Assembly (NCBI GenBank): GCA_025603075.1
Contig: MU626521.1
Span: 1 to 24,235 of the forward strand
Length of the DNA stretch: 24,235 bases
From: Neoconidiobolus thromboides FSU 785
Lineage: Eukaryota; Entomophthoromycota; Entomophthoromycetes; Entomophthorales; Neoconidiobolaceae
Direction: 5' to 3'
Shown here: piece by piece, positions 10,261 to 20,900 of the stretch
How positions within the stretch are numbered: the first letter of the stretch is position 1
How the letters are laid out: each line of letters starts with the position of its first letter
The notes under the pieces: generated by a model
Databases searched by the model: none
What the model was told of the DNA's origin: nothing
Seen by the model: the letters and a program-made list of their open reading frames with translations, nothing else
Made by a program: the position numbers and the translations under genes

Positions 10261-11136
10261 GATGATTAAAGGTCTAGAATCAATGGTTTCATTTATCAAA
10301 AGTCATGATACTTTGTTTGTTTTTTAGGTTGATTGAGATGAGAAAAGTTAAGTTATTTTTTCGATGAAGTTATTGCTGTTTTTTATAGCATGTAACGATA
10401 CACACGGTACTTTTGAGTTTTATTGCTTCTTATTCAATAGTATCTGGATTTGGCTATATTAAGTTTTAGTTGTTTTACTGTTCACTCTTTTCTATGACAA
10501 AGAGTACAAAATAGTTTTAATTAATAAATAGTAGTTTATTTATTTTGCATTAAAAATTAACATTTATTAAAAATAAAGTTTATAAAATGTTTTTTATATT
10601 AAAAACTTGAGAATTATAATGGCTTTGTAGTGTGTGAAAGGTGATCAATTTAATGAAACAAAAAAAATGTTCTTTTAAAACAGCTTTCAGTTAGATGTCT
10701 TTAATATTTTTTAGTTTGAAGTCAAAGTATTTTAATACAAAATTAGAGGTCCCAAAGAGAATATAGGACTTAAATTCATATTAATATAATTTGACTCCAA
10801 ACTGAAATGTATGAAAAACATCTAACTGCAAGCTGGTTTAATCGTATTTTTTTGATGAAATTTGTTCAATTATTTTAAACCCCCAGTTTTTAATATCATA
10901 AGCTTAATAATTGAAATTACGGTAACAAATGAAAGTAATAAAAGCATGATATTAATCCAAGGTTATGAAAAAATTATTTATAACAAGCATAAATTTAATA
11001 TATCAACTACCAATAGTTTTCCAGCTTCTAAAGATTAAATAAATAATCAATTAATTTAAACGTTAATAAAAGAGGAGAAAGGGAAAGTGTTGACAAAAGT
11101 AAGGCTTGATATTTTAATTTTTTAATTTTTATTATA
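10261..11136. other. Intergenic region with a hairpin repeat
   Basis: No gene is supported between the short RhoGEF and the pyrophosphatase gene. The main structure is the inverted repeat at 10678-10839. I found no trace of a CNH domain downstream of the RhoGEF stop that would suggest a truncated longer gene. Confidence 0.6.
10678..10839. repeat. Foldback repeat with 50-bp arms
   Basis: The arm 10678-10726 (containing CAGTTAGATGTC and AGTTTGAAGTCAAA) pairs with 10790-10839 (TTTGACTCCAAACT to ACATCTAACTG). About 10 of 50 positions differ. The 63-bp loop includes the palindrome GTATTTTAATAC. Size and shape fit a MITE-type foldback element, unrelated in sequence to copies A-F. Confidence 0.83.
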
Positions 11137-12826
11137 ATGAATTTAAAAAGAATGGTAACTTCTTATTTCAATGGTGGTGAGCAATTATTTCCATCAACGT
11201 TACCAACTTATGAAGCAGTGGCTGCAGAAGATAGAGAAGTTGAAGTTGACTCACAGTTGCATGAAGAGAAAAAGGTAAAATTAAACTACCTTACCTAATT
11301 ATTTTCCAAGCACTAACCTCTTCACTATCTAGCTTGAAAATATCAGAGATTTCTTTTATTATTTTCAGACGCTATTATGTATCGGGATGTTATTTTTAAT
11401 CTTTTTTTCATTTAAAACGTTATATGTTACTTTTACTGGTAGCTTACCAAATTTACAAGAGATGCGGTTGATGAATAAATACCATTTAAATAATGGTACC
11501 AATTCTTACGCACCAACAGTGATATTGATTTCTTTAGATGGTTTCAGAGCGGATTATTTAAACCGAAACATAACACCTAATTTAAATCGTCTCGGTAATA
11601 TACAATATAAAACAACTTAAACTACAGTTACTGATAATTTCTAGTTGAATCTGGCACCTCCCCAAAATATATGATACCAAGTTTTCCTTCGGTTACATTT
11701 CCCAATCATTACTCAATAGTAACTGGATTATTACCAGACTCTCATGGTATTGTTGGAAATACCTTTTATGATCCCAAATTAAATCAAACATTTGACTATA
11801 GATCTTTGAAATCTAATTTAGAACCTCAATGGTGGGGTGGGGAACCAGTAATAATAATTCTATTCATAATATCTTTACTTTTTTAACAAATTATAAATTA
11901 GATCTGGATAACAGCTGAAGCTCAAAATATCCGTTCAGCAGTACATATGTGGCCTGGAAGTGATGTCAGCCATGGAGATATCAAATCAACCTACCATGAA
12001 CCATTTAATAAACAATTTAAATTGAATGATAAAGTGAATCAAATATTAGAATGGTTAGATTTACCTTCCAATTTAAGACCAAGTATGTTGGCTGCCTATA
12101 TCTTTGATGTCGATACTAATGGTCATGATTTTGGTCCAAATTCAAAAGAAACCAATGAAGCTATTAAAAGAGTAGACGATACTATCGGACAATTAATTCG
12201 AGGTTTAGAAATGAGAAATCTAACCGAAATTGTTAATTTAGTTATTTTAAGTGATCATGGGATGGCTGAAGTTGCAGTAGATAATATAATTTATTTAGAT
12301 GATTATATTGATATGCATAAAATATTAGCAAATCATATATTCCCTTTGGCGGGACTTGTACCAAAGGAAGAAAAAGATATTGATAGTATTTATAATCAGC
12401 TTAAATTAGCAACTAAAAATTCAACTAATTGGGATGTTTATAAAAGAGAAGATATTCCAAGTAGATTTAAGTATGGTAAAAATGAAAGGGTACCTCCTAT
12501 TGTTTGCATTCCAAAGAAGGTACGTTTAAAATATAATACTACAACAATATAATAATAATCAATTTTTATTTATTTATTTAATCTAGGGCTGGATCTTCGG
12601 AACTCAAAAAGTATATCCCCATTTGGAAGAATTAGAACATGTATATGGTATTCATGGCTATGATAATTTAGATGAAGATATGAGAGCTTTATTTATTGGA
12701 CATGGGCCTTATTTTAAAAAGAGTGTGACTATTCCACCATTTCAAAATATTGAAGTTTATAATCTGTTGACCAATATCCTTGGGATTAAACCTTCGGTCA
12801 ATAACGGTACTCTCTATCTTAAGTAA
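11137..12826 (+). CDS. Nucleotide pyrophosphatase/phosphodiesterase, type II membrane protein
   Basis: Exons: join(11137..11274, 11333..11594, 11645..11847, 11902..12519, 12587..12826), 486 residues. NPP-family enzymes hydrolyse nucleotide pyrophosphate and phosphodiester bonds with two metal ions. All expected ligands are present: Asp115 in ISLDGFRADY, nucleophile Thr151 in PSVTFPNHYSIVTG, Asp272 and His276 in DVDTNGHDFGP, Asp319-His320 in LSDHGM, and His430 in GIHGYDN. A hydrophobic segment at about 59-80 after an acidic N-terminal tail indicates a type II protein with the catalytic domain in the lumen or outside, as in yeast Npp1/Npp2. The first intron has two in-frame acceptors. I chose 11332, the first AG after a CTAAC branch site; using 11368 would drop 12 residues. 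All introns are GT-AG. Confidence 0.94.
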
Positions 12827-13143
12827 TAAGTGAAGCTTTAATTAGCAATTAAGACACTCAGTTTTGTCAACATTTTGTAGCAGTAGTTTTATAGCATTAA
12901 ATTTTATTATTATAATATCCTATAATTTGTATTTTTTATTATAATTTAATATGATAGTTTTAAATACTTGTATTGCATGGGCATATCTAGACAGTGTGCC
13001 CTAAATTATCCAATAAAAACGCTTAAAAACAGGAAATCATTATCGCAATTGGCGTCATTTTTTAAACTATCTTGATTATTATTTTGTAGTTTGTAAAATC
13101 TATTTTTCACTTAGTTGAAATAAAAAAAATAAGAAAAAAAATT

Positions 13144-13249
13144 ATATGAGGATGTATTTTTGTGTTTAAGAATTTTACTAACAAAATTTCCGCTTAATAG
13201 CATTCAAAAAATAGAAAAAATAATGAAATTAAAAAAAACACTCTCATAC
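13144..13249 (+). repeat. MITE-like repeat, copy D
   Basis: Close to copy C along its whole length: TATATGAGGATGTATTTTTG at the left end, TGTTTAAGAATTTTACTAAC inside, and AAAAAACACTCTCATA at the right end. It is followed after 13 bp by copy E in the opposite orientation. Confidence 0.83.
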
Positions 13250-13262
13250 ATTGATTAGTTTT

Positions 13263-13360
13263 ATAAATGGTAGTTTTTCTGATTTCATTCCGTTGTCCAT
13301 TTTTTAAGCCCCATTTGAGTAAAAAGGCCACTAGCAAAATTAAACAAAAATATCTTCAAA
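13263..13360 (-). repeat. MITE-like repeat, copy E
   Basis: A diverged reverse-orientation copy. Its minus strand carries GTTTAATTTTGCTAGTGGCC, then CTCAAATGGGGCTTAAAAAA and ATGAAATCAGAAAAAC, matching the interior of copies A and C. The outer ends are decayed. Confidence 0.68.
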
Positions 13361-13529
13361 TTGTTTTTAAAGCATTTAAAAAACTACTTGAATAAAAAAT
13401 CGTAATTTTGAATTTAGTTAAATTTGCAATTTTAATCAAAGCTTGGAAAAGCTAAATCAACCACCAATCACATCGACTTATTTAGGCATACTATTTATAA
13501 GTTTCCTAAAAATAAAATCTAAAAATAAA

Positions 13530-13625
13530 GATATGAGAGTATTTTTTGTTTAGGAATTTAATTAGAAATTGACCATATTTTTATTACAGAAATATTGAAA
13601 AAAATGGAAATAAAAAAACATTATT
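13530..13625 (+). repeat. MITE-like repeat, copy F
   Basis: The most decayed copy. It keeps ATATGAGAGTATTTTTTGTT at the left end, a GGAATTTAATTAGAAATTG block, and AAAAAATGGAAATAAAAAAA followed by CATTA at the right end. It ends about 60 bp before the start codon of the inositol kinase gene. Confidence 0.58.
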
Positions 13626-13686
13626 AGATAAATTATAAGCCACTTTTTTTCTCATTCACCTAATATTAAAATAAGCAATAGAAGGA

Positions 13687-14725
13687 ATGCAAAACTTTAA
13701 CGTTCAAGTAGGCGGTCATCAAAACATATTGCAAGATGAAGATAAAGCTATAATATTCAAACCTGCCTTACCAACAGAAAAAGATTTTTATGAGCAAAGT
13801 TTGAATTTTCCAACTATTTTACCCTATTTACCTAATTTTATGGGTATTTTACACCCACGACCAAATGTGAATCTAGAAGATATAGAAAAGCAAGAGGTTA
13901 ACTTGAAGGAATTGAAGCATACTAAGTCCAAAGGTGACGATGGAAATATCCTTTTTTTTTAAATTTATACTATTAATTTAACAATTAATACTAATACTCC
14001 TTAACTTTCCCTTTACCTTTTATTTGTTTAGAAAATTTATTATCCGGTTACAAACAACCAAATGTATTAGATTTGAAAATAGGTACGATATTAGCCGATC
14101 ATTTAGCTACTGAAGAAAAGAAAGAGAGGATGAGAAAGAGAGCACAAGAGACTACTTCTTTTGAAATGGGGATAAGGGTCACTGGCATGAAGGTAAAATT
14201 TTTGTTCTAATTAAAACTATTATATGATAATAATAATGATCAATACTTCTAAAGGTATACAATAACGCCACTAAGGAATACAGGGACTATGATCGAGAAT
14301 ACGGTGTCAACTTAACTAAAGACACGATGATCAATGCTTTTAAAGAGTTCTTTCCTAAAGAAATAGATACTGAGTTACGGAATTGCATAATCCAAGGTTT
14401 CATAAGCGAAATCACCGACTTAACCGGTATTTTAAAAACTCTACCTATCTCGATGGCAGCTTCTTCTTTATTGTTTGTTTATGAAGGAGATAATAAAGAG
14501 CTGAGAAAAAAGATAGAGGAATATCAGTTGGATTATAACAGTGAGGATGAAGATAACGAGGAAGAAGAGGAAGAGCAAGAACAGATACCACCTTTTAGAC
14601 TAAGATTAATTGACTTTGCTCACTCTTTTTGGTTACCACCAAAACATGAATTAGATAAAGGTTGCTTTTTGGGATTGAAGAATACAGTAGATTTTTTGGG
14701 AAAATTAGTAGAAGAAAGTAACTAA
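13687..14725 (+). CDS. IPK2: Inositol polyphosphate multikinase (Ipk2/Arg82 family)
   Basis: Exons: join(13687..13945, 14017..14192, 14255..14725), 301 residues. IPK-family kinases phosphorylate inositol tris- and tetrakisphosphates, feeding InsP5/InsP6 synthesis, mainly in the nucleus. Visible motifs: FICLENLLSGY (88-98), the catalytic PNVLDLKIG (101-109), GMKVYNN, SSLLFVYEG (from 215) and LIDFAHS (263-269). An acidic run at about 240-255 recalls the one in Arg82. Intron 1 is probably a U12-type AT-AC intron. Only that junction restores the conserved FICLEN strand; a GT-AG alternative (13934 to 14036, donor GTGACG) stays in frame but deletes it. Intron 2 is an ordinary GT-AG intron. The gene converges on the patatin-family gene, 205 bp apart. 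Confidence 0.94.
13946..14016 (+). other. Probable U12-type (AT-AC) intron
   Basis: 71 nt. The 5' end is ATATCCTT, the full minor-spliceosome donor consensus. Near the 3' end is CTCCTTAAC, matching the U12 branch consensus TTCCTTAAC at all but one base, with the branch A about 13 nt before the terminal TTTAC. Splicing joins GGA-A to CT-TTT-ATT and yields GTFICLENLL in the kinase. No GT exists at this exon end, and the 53 other introns I placed are all GT-AG. Confidence 0.85.
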
Positions 14726-14930
14726 AAGTTAGGTACTTTTAAGACAAAGATAAATATATGTTAAAAATATACATCCATGCTATTTAGAACTATAGTAGTA
14801 GTTATTAATGATCAAATTTTATACGATATATTTTTAATAAAAATTTATTTATCTTTATTATAACATAAGGACATTTTTTAATAATACATTTAATATTTCT
14901 ACTAATTAAAGTCCAGTTTAGATCTTTAGC

Positions 14931-17233
14931 TTAATGAATGGAACGTGTACGCTTCACTTCACTTCTTTGAGGTAAAATAGAATCAACATGAGGTGCCCTA
15001 TGAGGCTCTTTATTTTTCAAGGCTTTATAAGCTAAAAAAGTCCATTATTAATAACACACTCCCTTTAAAAGTAATAATGAAAACTTACCTGACTCAACAA
15101 TCAATTCCACTTCACAGCGATTACGTATCAATTCCATCATTGGGAATGTAGATTGCATACCTTTCAATGCCCAATAATGCACTAATTCAGGGGTCGGATT
15201 AGAAAAAAGATTGTTGTAATCCGTTAAACTCACAGAAGGGAAAATGGTCACATCTCCTGAGAAAGTTTGATCGACTACGCCACGTAGTAACCGGGGTAGA
15301 AGGCCAAAATGATCTAACTGAAATCAAAGATAAAGAGTTAAAATTTACCAACAATTCAATTAGTTTATGATTACCTGTTGAGCACGATGTAACAATTCTG
15401 ATACGATAACATTACGTATCCTTGAAGTAAAAGAATCATCTTGTAGCTGAAATCCCTTTGTTATAAAGGGAGCTATGTACGGACTGGCTTGAGATACTAT
15501 AAAATGGTTGACATTGAATAACTCAGATAACCTTGAGATGGGAGTTTCTCTATTTATATTAAGTAAGTTTAAATTATAATAAAAAGGAAGAGACTATTAC
15601 AATTCGGATGTTAATGAATTGGTTCTTTTTATAGCTAATTAATAGTTTAGTATGAGATTTGAATAGATCATCATGTAAAATAAATTTACTTGATGAACTT
15701 AATGGCACAATTTCTCCATATTCATTTTTAATTAGTAAATCTACGGTATCATATAATCCTGAGATGGCTGCTGATTTTATGGCTGCACTGCGGATTAACT
15801 AGAATAATTATTAAAAATAAAATAATCAATTAAGATAACAGAACTAATCTTACAACATTGGGAGCGGTTAAATAATTTAAAAGTTGAGGTACTTCATTTT
15901 TTCTTAACGGGGAAACGGAAATATTTAATATTCTACCAGTTTTAAAAAATGCTTCCTAACAAAAATAAATCAACTTGGATTGACTAACAATTTCATCAGC
16001 CATTCATTGACTTACTTCAAATGTGATATCTCCAGTATTACTATAAACACAACGTTCTAATATTCTAATGTCAAGTAAATGACCTTCAAATTATTAATAT
16101 CAATATCCTATCATTATAGAACAATACCACTTACCAGTCTTAAACAATCTTAACACTTTACGCCAAGTTGTACCAATTGGTTTGTTTTGTGCAAAGGCTT
16201 TTAAATTAATACCATCTGGTGTTAAAAATAACTAAATAACAGTAAATAAATTAATTATATACTTCTGAATTTACACCTACTGGTAACTCTTCATCCGTAT
16301 GAATACAAACTAAAGCTGCAATTAAAGCCCCAATTTGAGTACCACAAATAATTTTTGGTAATAAACTTTGTTCGAATAAAGCCTTTATAACGCCTACATG
16401 AGCAATAGCAAACGTAGCTCCACCATGTAGGATTAAAGCTGTGTTACCAAAGGCCATCCTAAAATCATGGAGAAAATCCATTTTTACTTGGGGTGACAAT
16501 TCTTCTGGTGTAGCTTGTGAGATACGTACTATTTGGGAGGATACTTCTTGGATATATTCTGAGATTAAATTCTTGGTACTAAACAAAATGAATTATTATT
16601 AGAATGATGTAACATTATAAAATACCCAGAATAACAATAAGAATATAATTTTGGATCATTCATACCACCTAAATTTCTTAATACACCTAATAAAATTTAG
16701 TTAATGATGTAAGAATAAATCTATCATTTAAATAATATTTTTACCTGATCTTAAAAAATCCATCATTTCTAATAAATCATTTTTTTTATGAATTTGATTG
16801 ATATATTTTAATCTTCTATAAATCAGTTGATGATCATAATATCGATTAATTGGATTGCTTTTCCATACTTCATTGTCTATTGCTGGATTTAATAATACAT
16901 TATTTGTTAATCAATGTTTAGTTACCTAAAAGTCTAGGAAAGTTATAATAAATTTTTACTTAAATAGCTATTTTAGATTTACCTATCCAAATGTATAGCT
17001 ATCTCTGAGTATTCCTCATAAGTTTCAGCATTACTTAATCGAGTTAACAAGATCTCTTTAGAAGTTGGTTTTATTATAGAGGAGATGAATTTCTAAATTA
17101 AATGCATAAAATAATTAACTATTAATGTACATTCTCAACTCCGATTACTTACATTCCACCAATAATGTAATACTTCAACCCATAAAAAGAAGCAAGCTGT
17201 AACTATATCAATTAACTTACTAAAGAATCCCAT
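14931..17233 (-). CDS. Patatin-family triacylglycerol lipase homologue, catalytic residues lost
   Basis: Fourteen exons: complement(14931..15031, 15089..15317, 15375..15549, 15601..15634, 15690..15798, 15854..15955, 16016..16083, 16135..16231, 16281..16578, 16626..16686, 16745..16882, 16926..16933, 16983..17092, 17153..17233), 536 residues. It belongs to the Tgl3/4/5-SDP1 lipid-droplet lipases: a hydrophobic N-terminus, a DUF3336-like region (YEEYSEIAIHLDRLL, VWKSNP, LRNLGGM), then the patatin core LHGGATFAIAHVGVIKALFE. Where the family has the nucleophile motif GxSxG this protein has GTQIG (212-216), Gln214 replacing Ser. The second motif, normally an Asp-Gly ahead of the RLSELFNVNHFIVSQ block, reads NSLT here (Ser364-Leu365). 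All exons join in frame and fold-defining blocks are kept, so a non-catalytic protein is more likely than a pseudogene. An in-frame TAA directly precedes the ATG. Confidence 0.92.
16926..16933 (-). other. 8-nt microexon in the patatin-family gene
   Basis: Minus strand ACTTTTAG, between an intron of 49 nt (16982-16934, GTAAAT to CTAG) and one of 43 nt (16925-16883, GTAACT to CCAG). It supplies A-CTT-TTA-G, completing the conserved LDRLL before IDNEVWK. Skipping it shifts the frame and gives a stop within four codons; reading through the first donor also stops at once. Confidence 0.82.
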
Positions 17234-17916
17234 TTAATGAAATTGAGCAATATATTTCTAGATAATATTAGTTTTTGATTTTTTTAGTTGCTTTAATTTA
17301 TGACGTTTGTTTTTCAAATGATTTAGACGTTTAACCAAATTGGTCATATTTAAGAAAGTTATTAGTGCGTTTATGAGTACTTGCTTTGTAATATTTATGT
17401 ATAGGTTTTATTAAAATTACTAAAATTATGTTTTAATTTTGTATATAATTCATTATAATTATACATGTCCTATTAACTTAACTTATATTAAAGTATTTTA
17501 TTTATTCTAAAAGTTTATTTAGATAAATTATTTAGGAATAGTTTTATAATCATGTTCAATTCAAAAGCATAAATTTTGATTAAAACATAAAAATATAATA
17601 TAATTAAACACAACATCTATTTATATTTTATCAAACTAATTTTAACTAAATTAAAATTAATAGTCATACAAACTTATTTTTAAAATTAAAATACTCATAA
17701 ATAAATCATTAAGCATATCTCATCACATTGAAAACTCACTTTTGATTAGCCAAAAATACAAGAAACCTTAATCCAACTTGGGAAAATGAGGTAAAAAAAT
17801 CTAAAATTTAAAAATTTAAAAAATCCAAAATAATTTGACCGCCAAAACTATCAATTTATACTTGATTGTGGCACATTCATTTTTTAATTCATTGAATTTC
17901 AACTTTAGCTTAAGTA
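17234..17916. promoter_or_regulatory. Divergent intergenic region, patatin-family gene and Rom2-like gene
   Basis: 683 bp of very AT-rich DNA between two outward-facing start codons. It must hold both promoters and leaders. No known element, RNA gene or MITE copy is recognisable. A TTTAG about 10 nt before the ATG at 17917 could be the end of a leader intron, but nothing else supports that. Confidence 0.5.
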
Positions 17917-20900
17917 ATGGATCAACATAATTTAGATACATTAAAAAGAAGAAAAGAGTATCCTATAGTACCACCAAAACCAATGCCACCGGTACCAATG
18001 CGACCATCCCATAGCAATGGAAACGCAACTTATCAGGCACCTAGTTATCAAGCACCAGTATTACCTTCACGTTCTTCAGAGTCTAGAGACTCCTATAGCA
18101 CACACTCAAGGAACAGCAATGGTAGTGGAAGCTATAAAGTACCAAGTTTACCCCCACGGTCACCAGAAAGGCGAGATAATTCATATAATACCCATTCAAG
18201 AAATAACAGTGGTGCTAACAATAAAATAGCTAATCATCAGTTTAATTTGGATTCTAGTTATACTACTAATCAACAAAATACAATGATACGTCATAGTATT
18301 AATTTTATTGCACCACCTAATTTTTCTCAACAACAAGGTAGTAGTATTCAACAAGAAATCAATAATCATCCACGTCAAAGTTATAAGTTCCCAGATCCAG
18401 CGGATTATCTTACTTCTAAAATAAGTCCAGATACAGGAGAGTTTAGTCATAGTGATGGAAATGAAGATTATGTAGATTCTATACCAGCTTTAACTTGGGC
18501 TAACCATGATAGTTTTAATAGAGATAAGATAGAAAATCAAGATTATTTTAATCATAATGAAAATTTACCAGCTATTATTTATGATCATGAGCCAAATAAT
18601 CCATTATCCCCTGGCGCTCAAAGAAGGAATTCATTAAGTTGTTTAACTACTTTAGGGCTAGATAGTAATTTGGTTTCTCAAGAACAAATTTTACATCCCG
18701 GTTTATTAAGTGAAATTGTGGAAAGTTTCAAGAGAACATCTCAGGAGATAATGACTGGGTCCCAGATACTGGTAAGATCATTTTTCATTTGTTTAATACT
18801 TATTTATATTCAATAAAAATATCTAGGATTTAATAGAAAAAGCAGCGAATTTACCCAGGGGAAATAGAAGTTATTCTATTCTCATTTGCCAGGCTTTAGA
18901 ACCCTATAATATATTCACACATACTGTGGACGAAGATTTGCCCCTACTAGATGGCTATGAAGAGATTTATGTTGTAGACATTGGTCGATTACAAAAGCCT
19001 ACATTTTCACCAAAATCAGTATTAACATATTTGACTAAATGCTATTATCCTACTTGTTCTATTATAGAGCCCTGTAATCAATATGGGTGTCCAACTAGAG
19101 TATTAATATTTTATTGAGTATTTTTAATATTTTAACATTTTATAGAAATTATACTTAACTGGGGATGTTGGTGTATATAAAGTAGTCAATAGACTATGTG
19201 GCAATAAATCGGATTCAATTCAATCAATAGCTCATAGAAAAAGTAAAAGTCATGTGGATATTTCTAGTATTGCAGATACAGATACATTGGTACCTTCTAT
19301 ATTTACAATTGATTCTTCGTTACATATAGCTGAAGTAAGTTGTATTTTAGTTAAGCAAAATTTAAAAAGTTTAACCTATTGAATAAAGGAAGCAGAATTA
19401 TGGATTCAAGCAGTACCTAAAGAAATAGTAGAAAGTGTCAATGTAGATGAAAAGAAGAGACAAGAATTGATTTTTGAAACAATTAAAACAGAAAGAGATT
19501 TTGTTAAAGATATGGAATTGATTGACGTAATTTTTGTAAGAGCATTAAAAAAAGGAAATGTATATGAAAAAAGTCGAGTAGAAGCAGTATTATCTACTTT
19601 ATTTTATAATTATAAAGATATTACCTTAATCAATCAAATTTTATTCCAAAAATTAAAAAAGAGACAAATGGAAGATTATATAGTTTACCAAATTGGGGAT
19701 ATATTTTTAGAATGGGCTAAAAATTTAGAATGTTATGCTCATTATGGGGGTCATTTGGCTTATACTCAAGATTTTATTAAAAATGAAATTGAATACAATC
19801 CCAAATTTGCTCAATTTTTAAAAGAATGTGAAAAACATCCAGAATCTAGAAGATTATCTATTCAATCTTTTGTAGGTAGAGCTACCACCCGTTTAGGTAG
19901 ATATCCTTTACTTTTGGAAAGTATATTAAAAAAATCAAGCGAAAATTCACCAGATAAAATCCTTATTCCTCAAGCTTTGGATTTAATTCGTGATACCCTT
20001 AACTTAGTCAATAAATTGGCTGGTGAAGCAGATGAAAAATTAAAAATTAATTATATTAATTCACATTTATATTTTAAACCAGAGGATGAATATATAGTAA
20101 GAATTTTTATTTTTATTTTTGTTTTTGTTAATATTTTATTAATTTGTAAATTTAAAGGAACCCAATTTAGATCAACCTGGTAGAAAATTAATTAAAGAAG
20201 GACCAATGAAAAGGGTATCACCTGCAGGAAATCAAAATATTAAACTGTTTTTATTTGATAATGTTTTAATATTAGCAAAAGAAAAGAAAAAAGTAGTTAC
20301 TGAATATAGAGCCATATGCCCAGTATTTTAATTACAAAACTTTTAAATAATTTAAACTAATTTAACTATTTGTTCTAATTAGGCCATCCCATTGCATGCT
20401 ATGCATATCAACGAAGATGCAAATGTCAAATCCTATTATCAAAAGTTAGCAGAAACAACCAAAACAGCAAGACCATCTACAGAAAATACATTAGTAGCTT
20501 TACCACCAGATAATGATTTTGTATTCTCAATCACTTATTTTGGTAAAAAACCAGGAGTTCAATACATTACAGCTGCCAATGCTAAAGAAAAATCAACTTG
20601 GGTACAATTGATTCAAGACGCTATTCAAGCTTCACCTTATGTAGTGAACAAAATTGTACAAACCTGTAATGTATTTCAATCAGCTATGAACCAAGCTCAT
20701 ATCATTTGTACTTGTGATTATAAAAGTAAATTAAACTGATGAATATTTATTAACTAAATTTAATATATTTATTTAATTAGCTAAAATTGATCAAGTATTT
20801 GTATTTGGGTGTGATGATGGTGTTCATATACTTTCACAAGCAGGAGCTTTAAGACGTGTTATTCGATCTACTCATAAAGTGATACAAATAGAAATTGTAG

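Larger units (their letters stand above)
12827..13686. other. Intergenic region rich in MITE copies
   Basis: No gene is supported. Three copies of the MITE-like family (D, E, F) occupy 13144-13625. The remaining sequence is AT-rich. The 60 bp before 13687 should contain the leader of the inositol kinase gene. Confidence 0.6.

Noticed and set aside
13934-14036. GT-AG intron model for the first intron of the inositol kinase
   Set aside because: It keeps frame, but the donor GTGACG is weak and it removes the conserved FICLEN strand that the AT-AC model restores.
15550-15689. Single-intron model for this part of the patatin-family gene (exon read through to 15601, then one intron)
   Set aside because: Joining ATT at 15601 to 15549 breaks the frame before RLSELFNV; two introns (15689-15635 and 15600-15550) restore it.
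14931-17233. Patatin-family gene as a pseudogene
   Set aside because: Fourteen exons join in frame with intact splice sites and conserved blocks; only the catalytic positions are changed.
18196-18450. 84-codon frame on the minus strand
   Set aside because: It lies wholly inside the first exon of the Rom2-like gene, whose frame continues into conserved domains.
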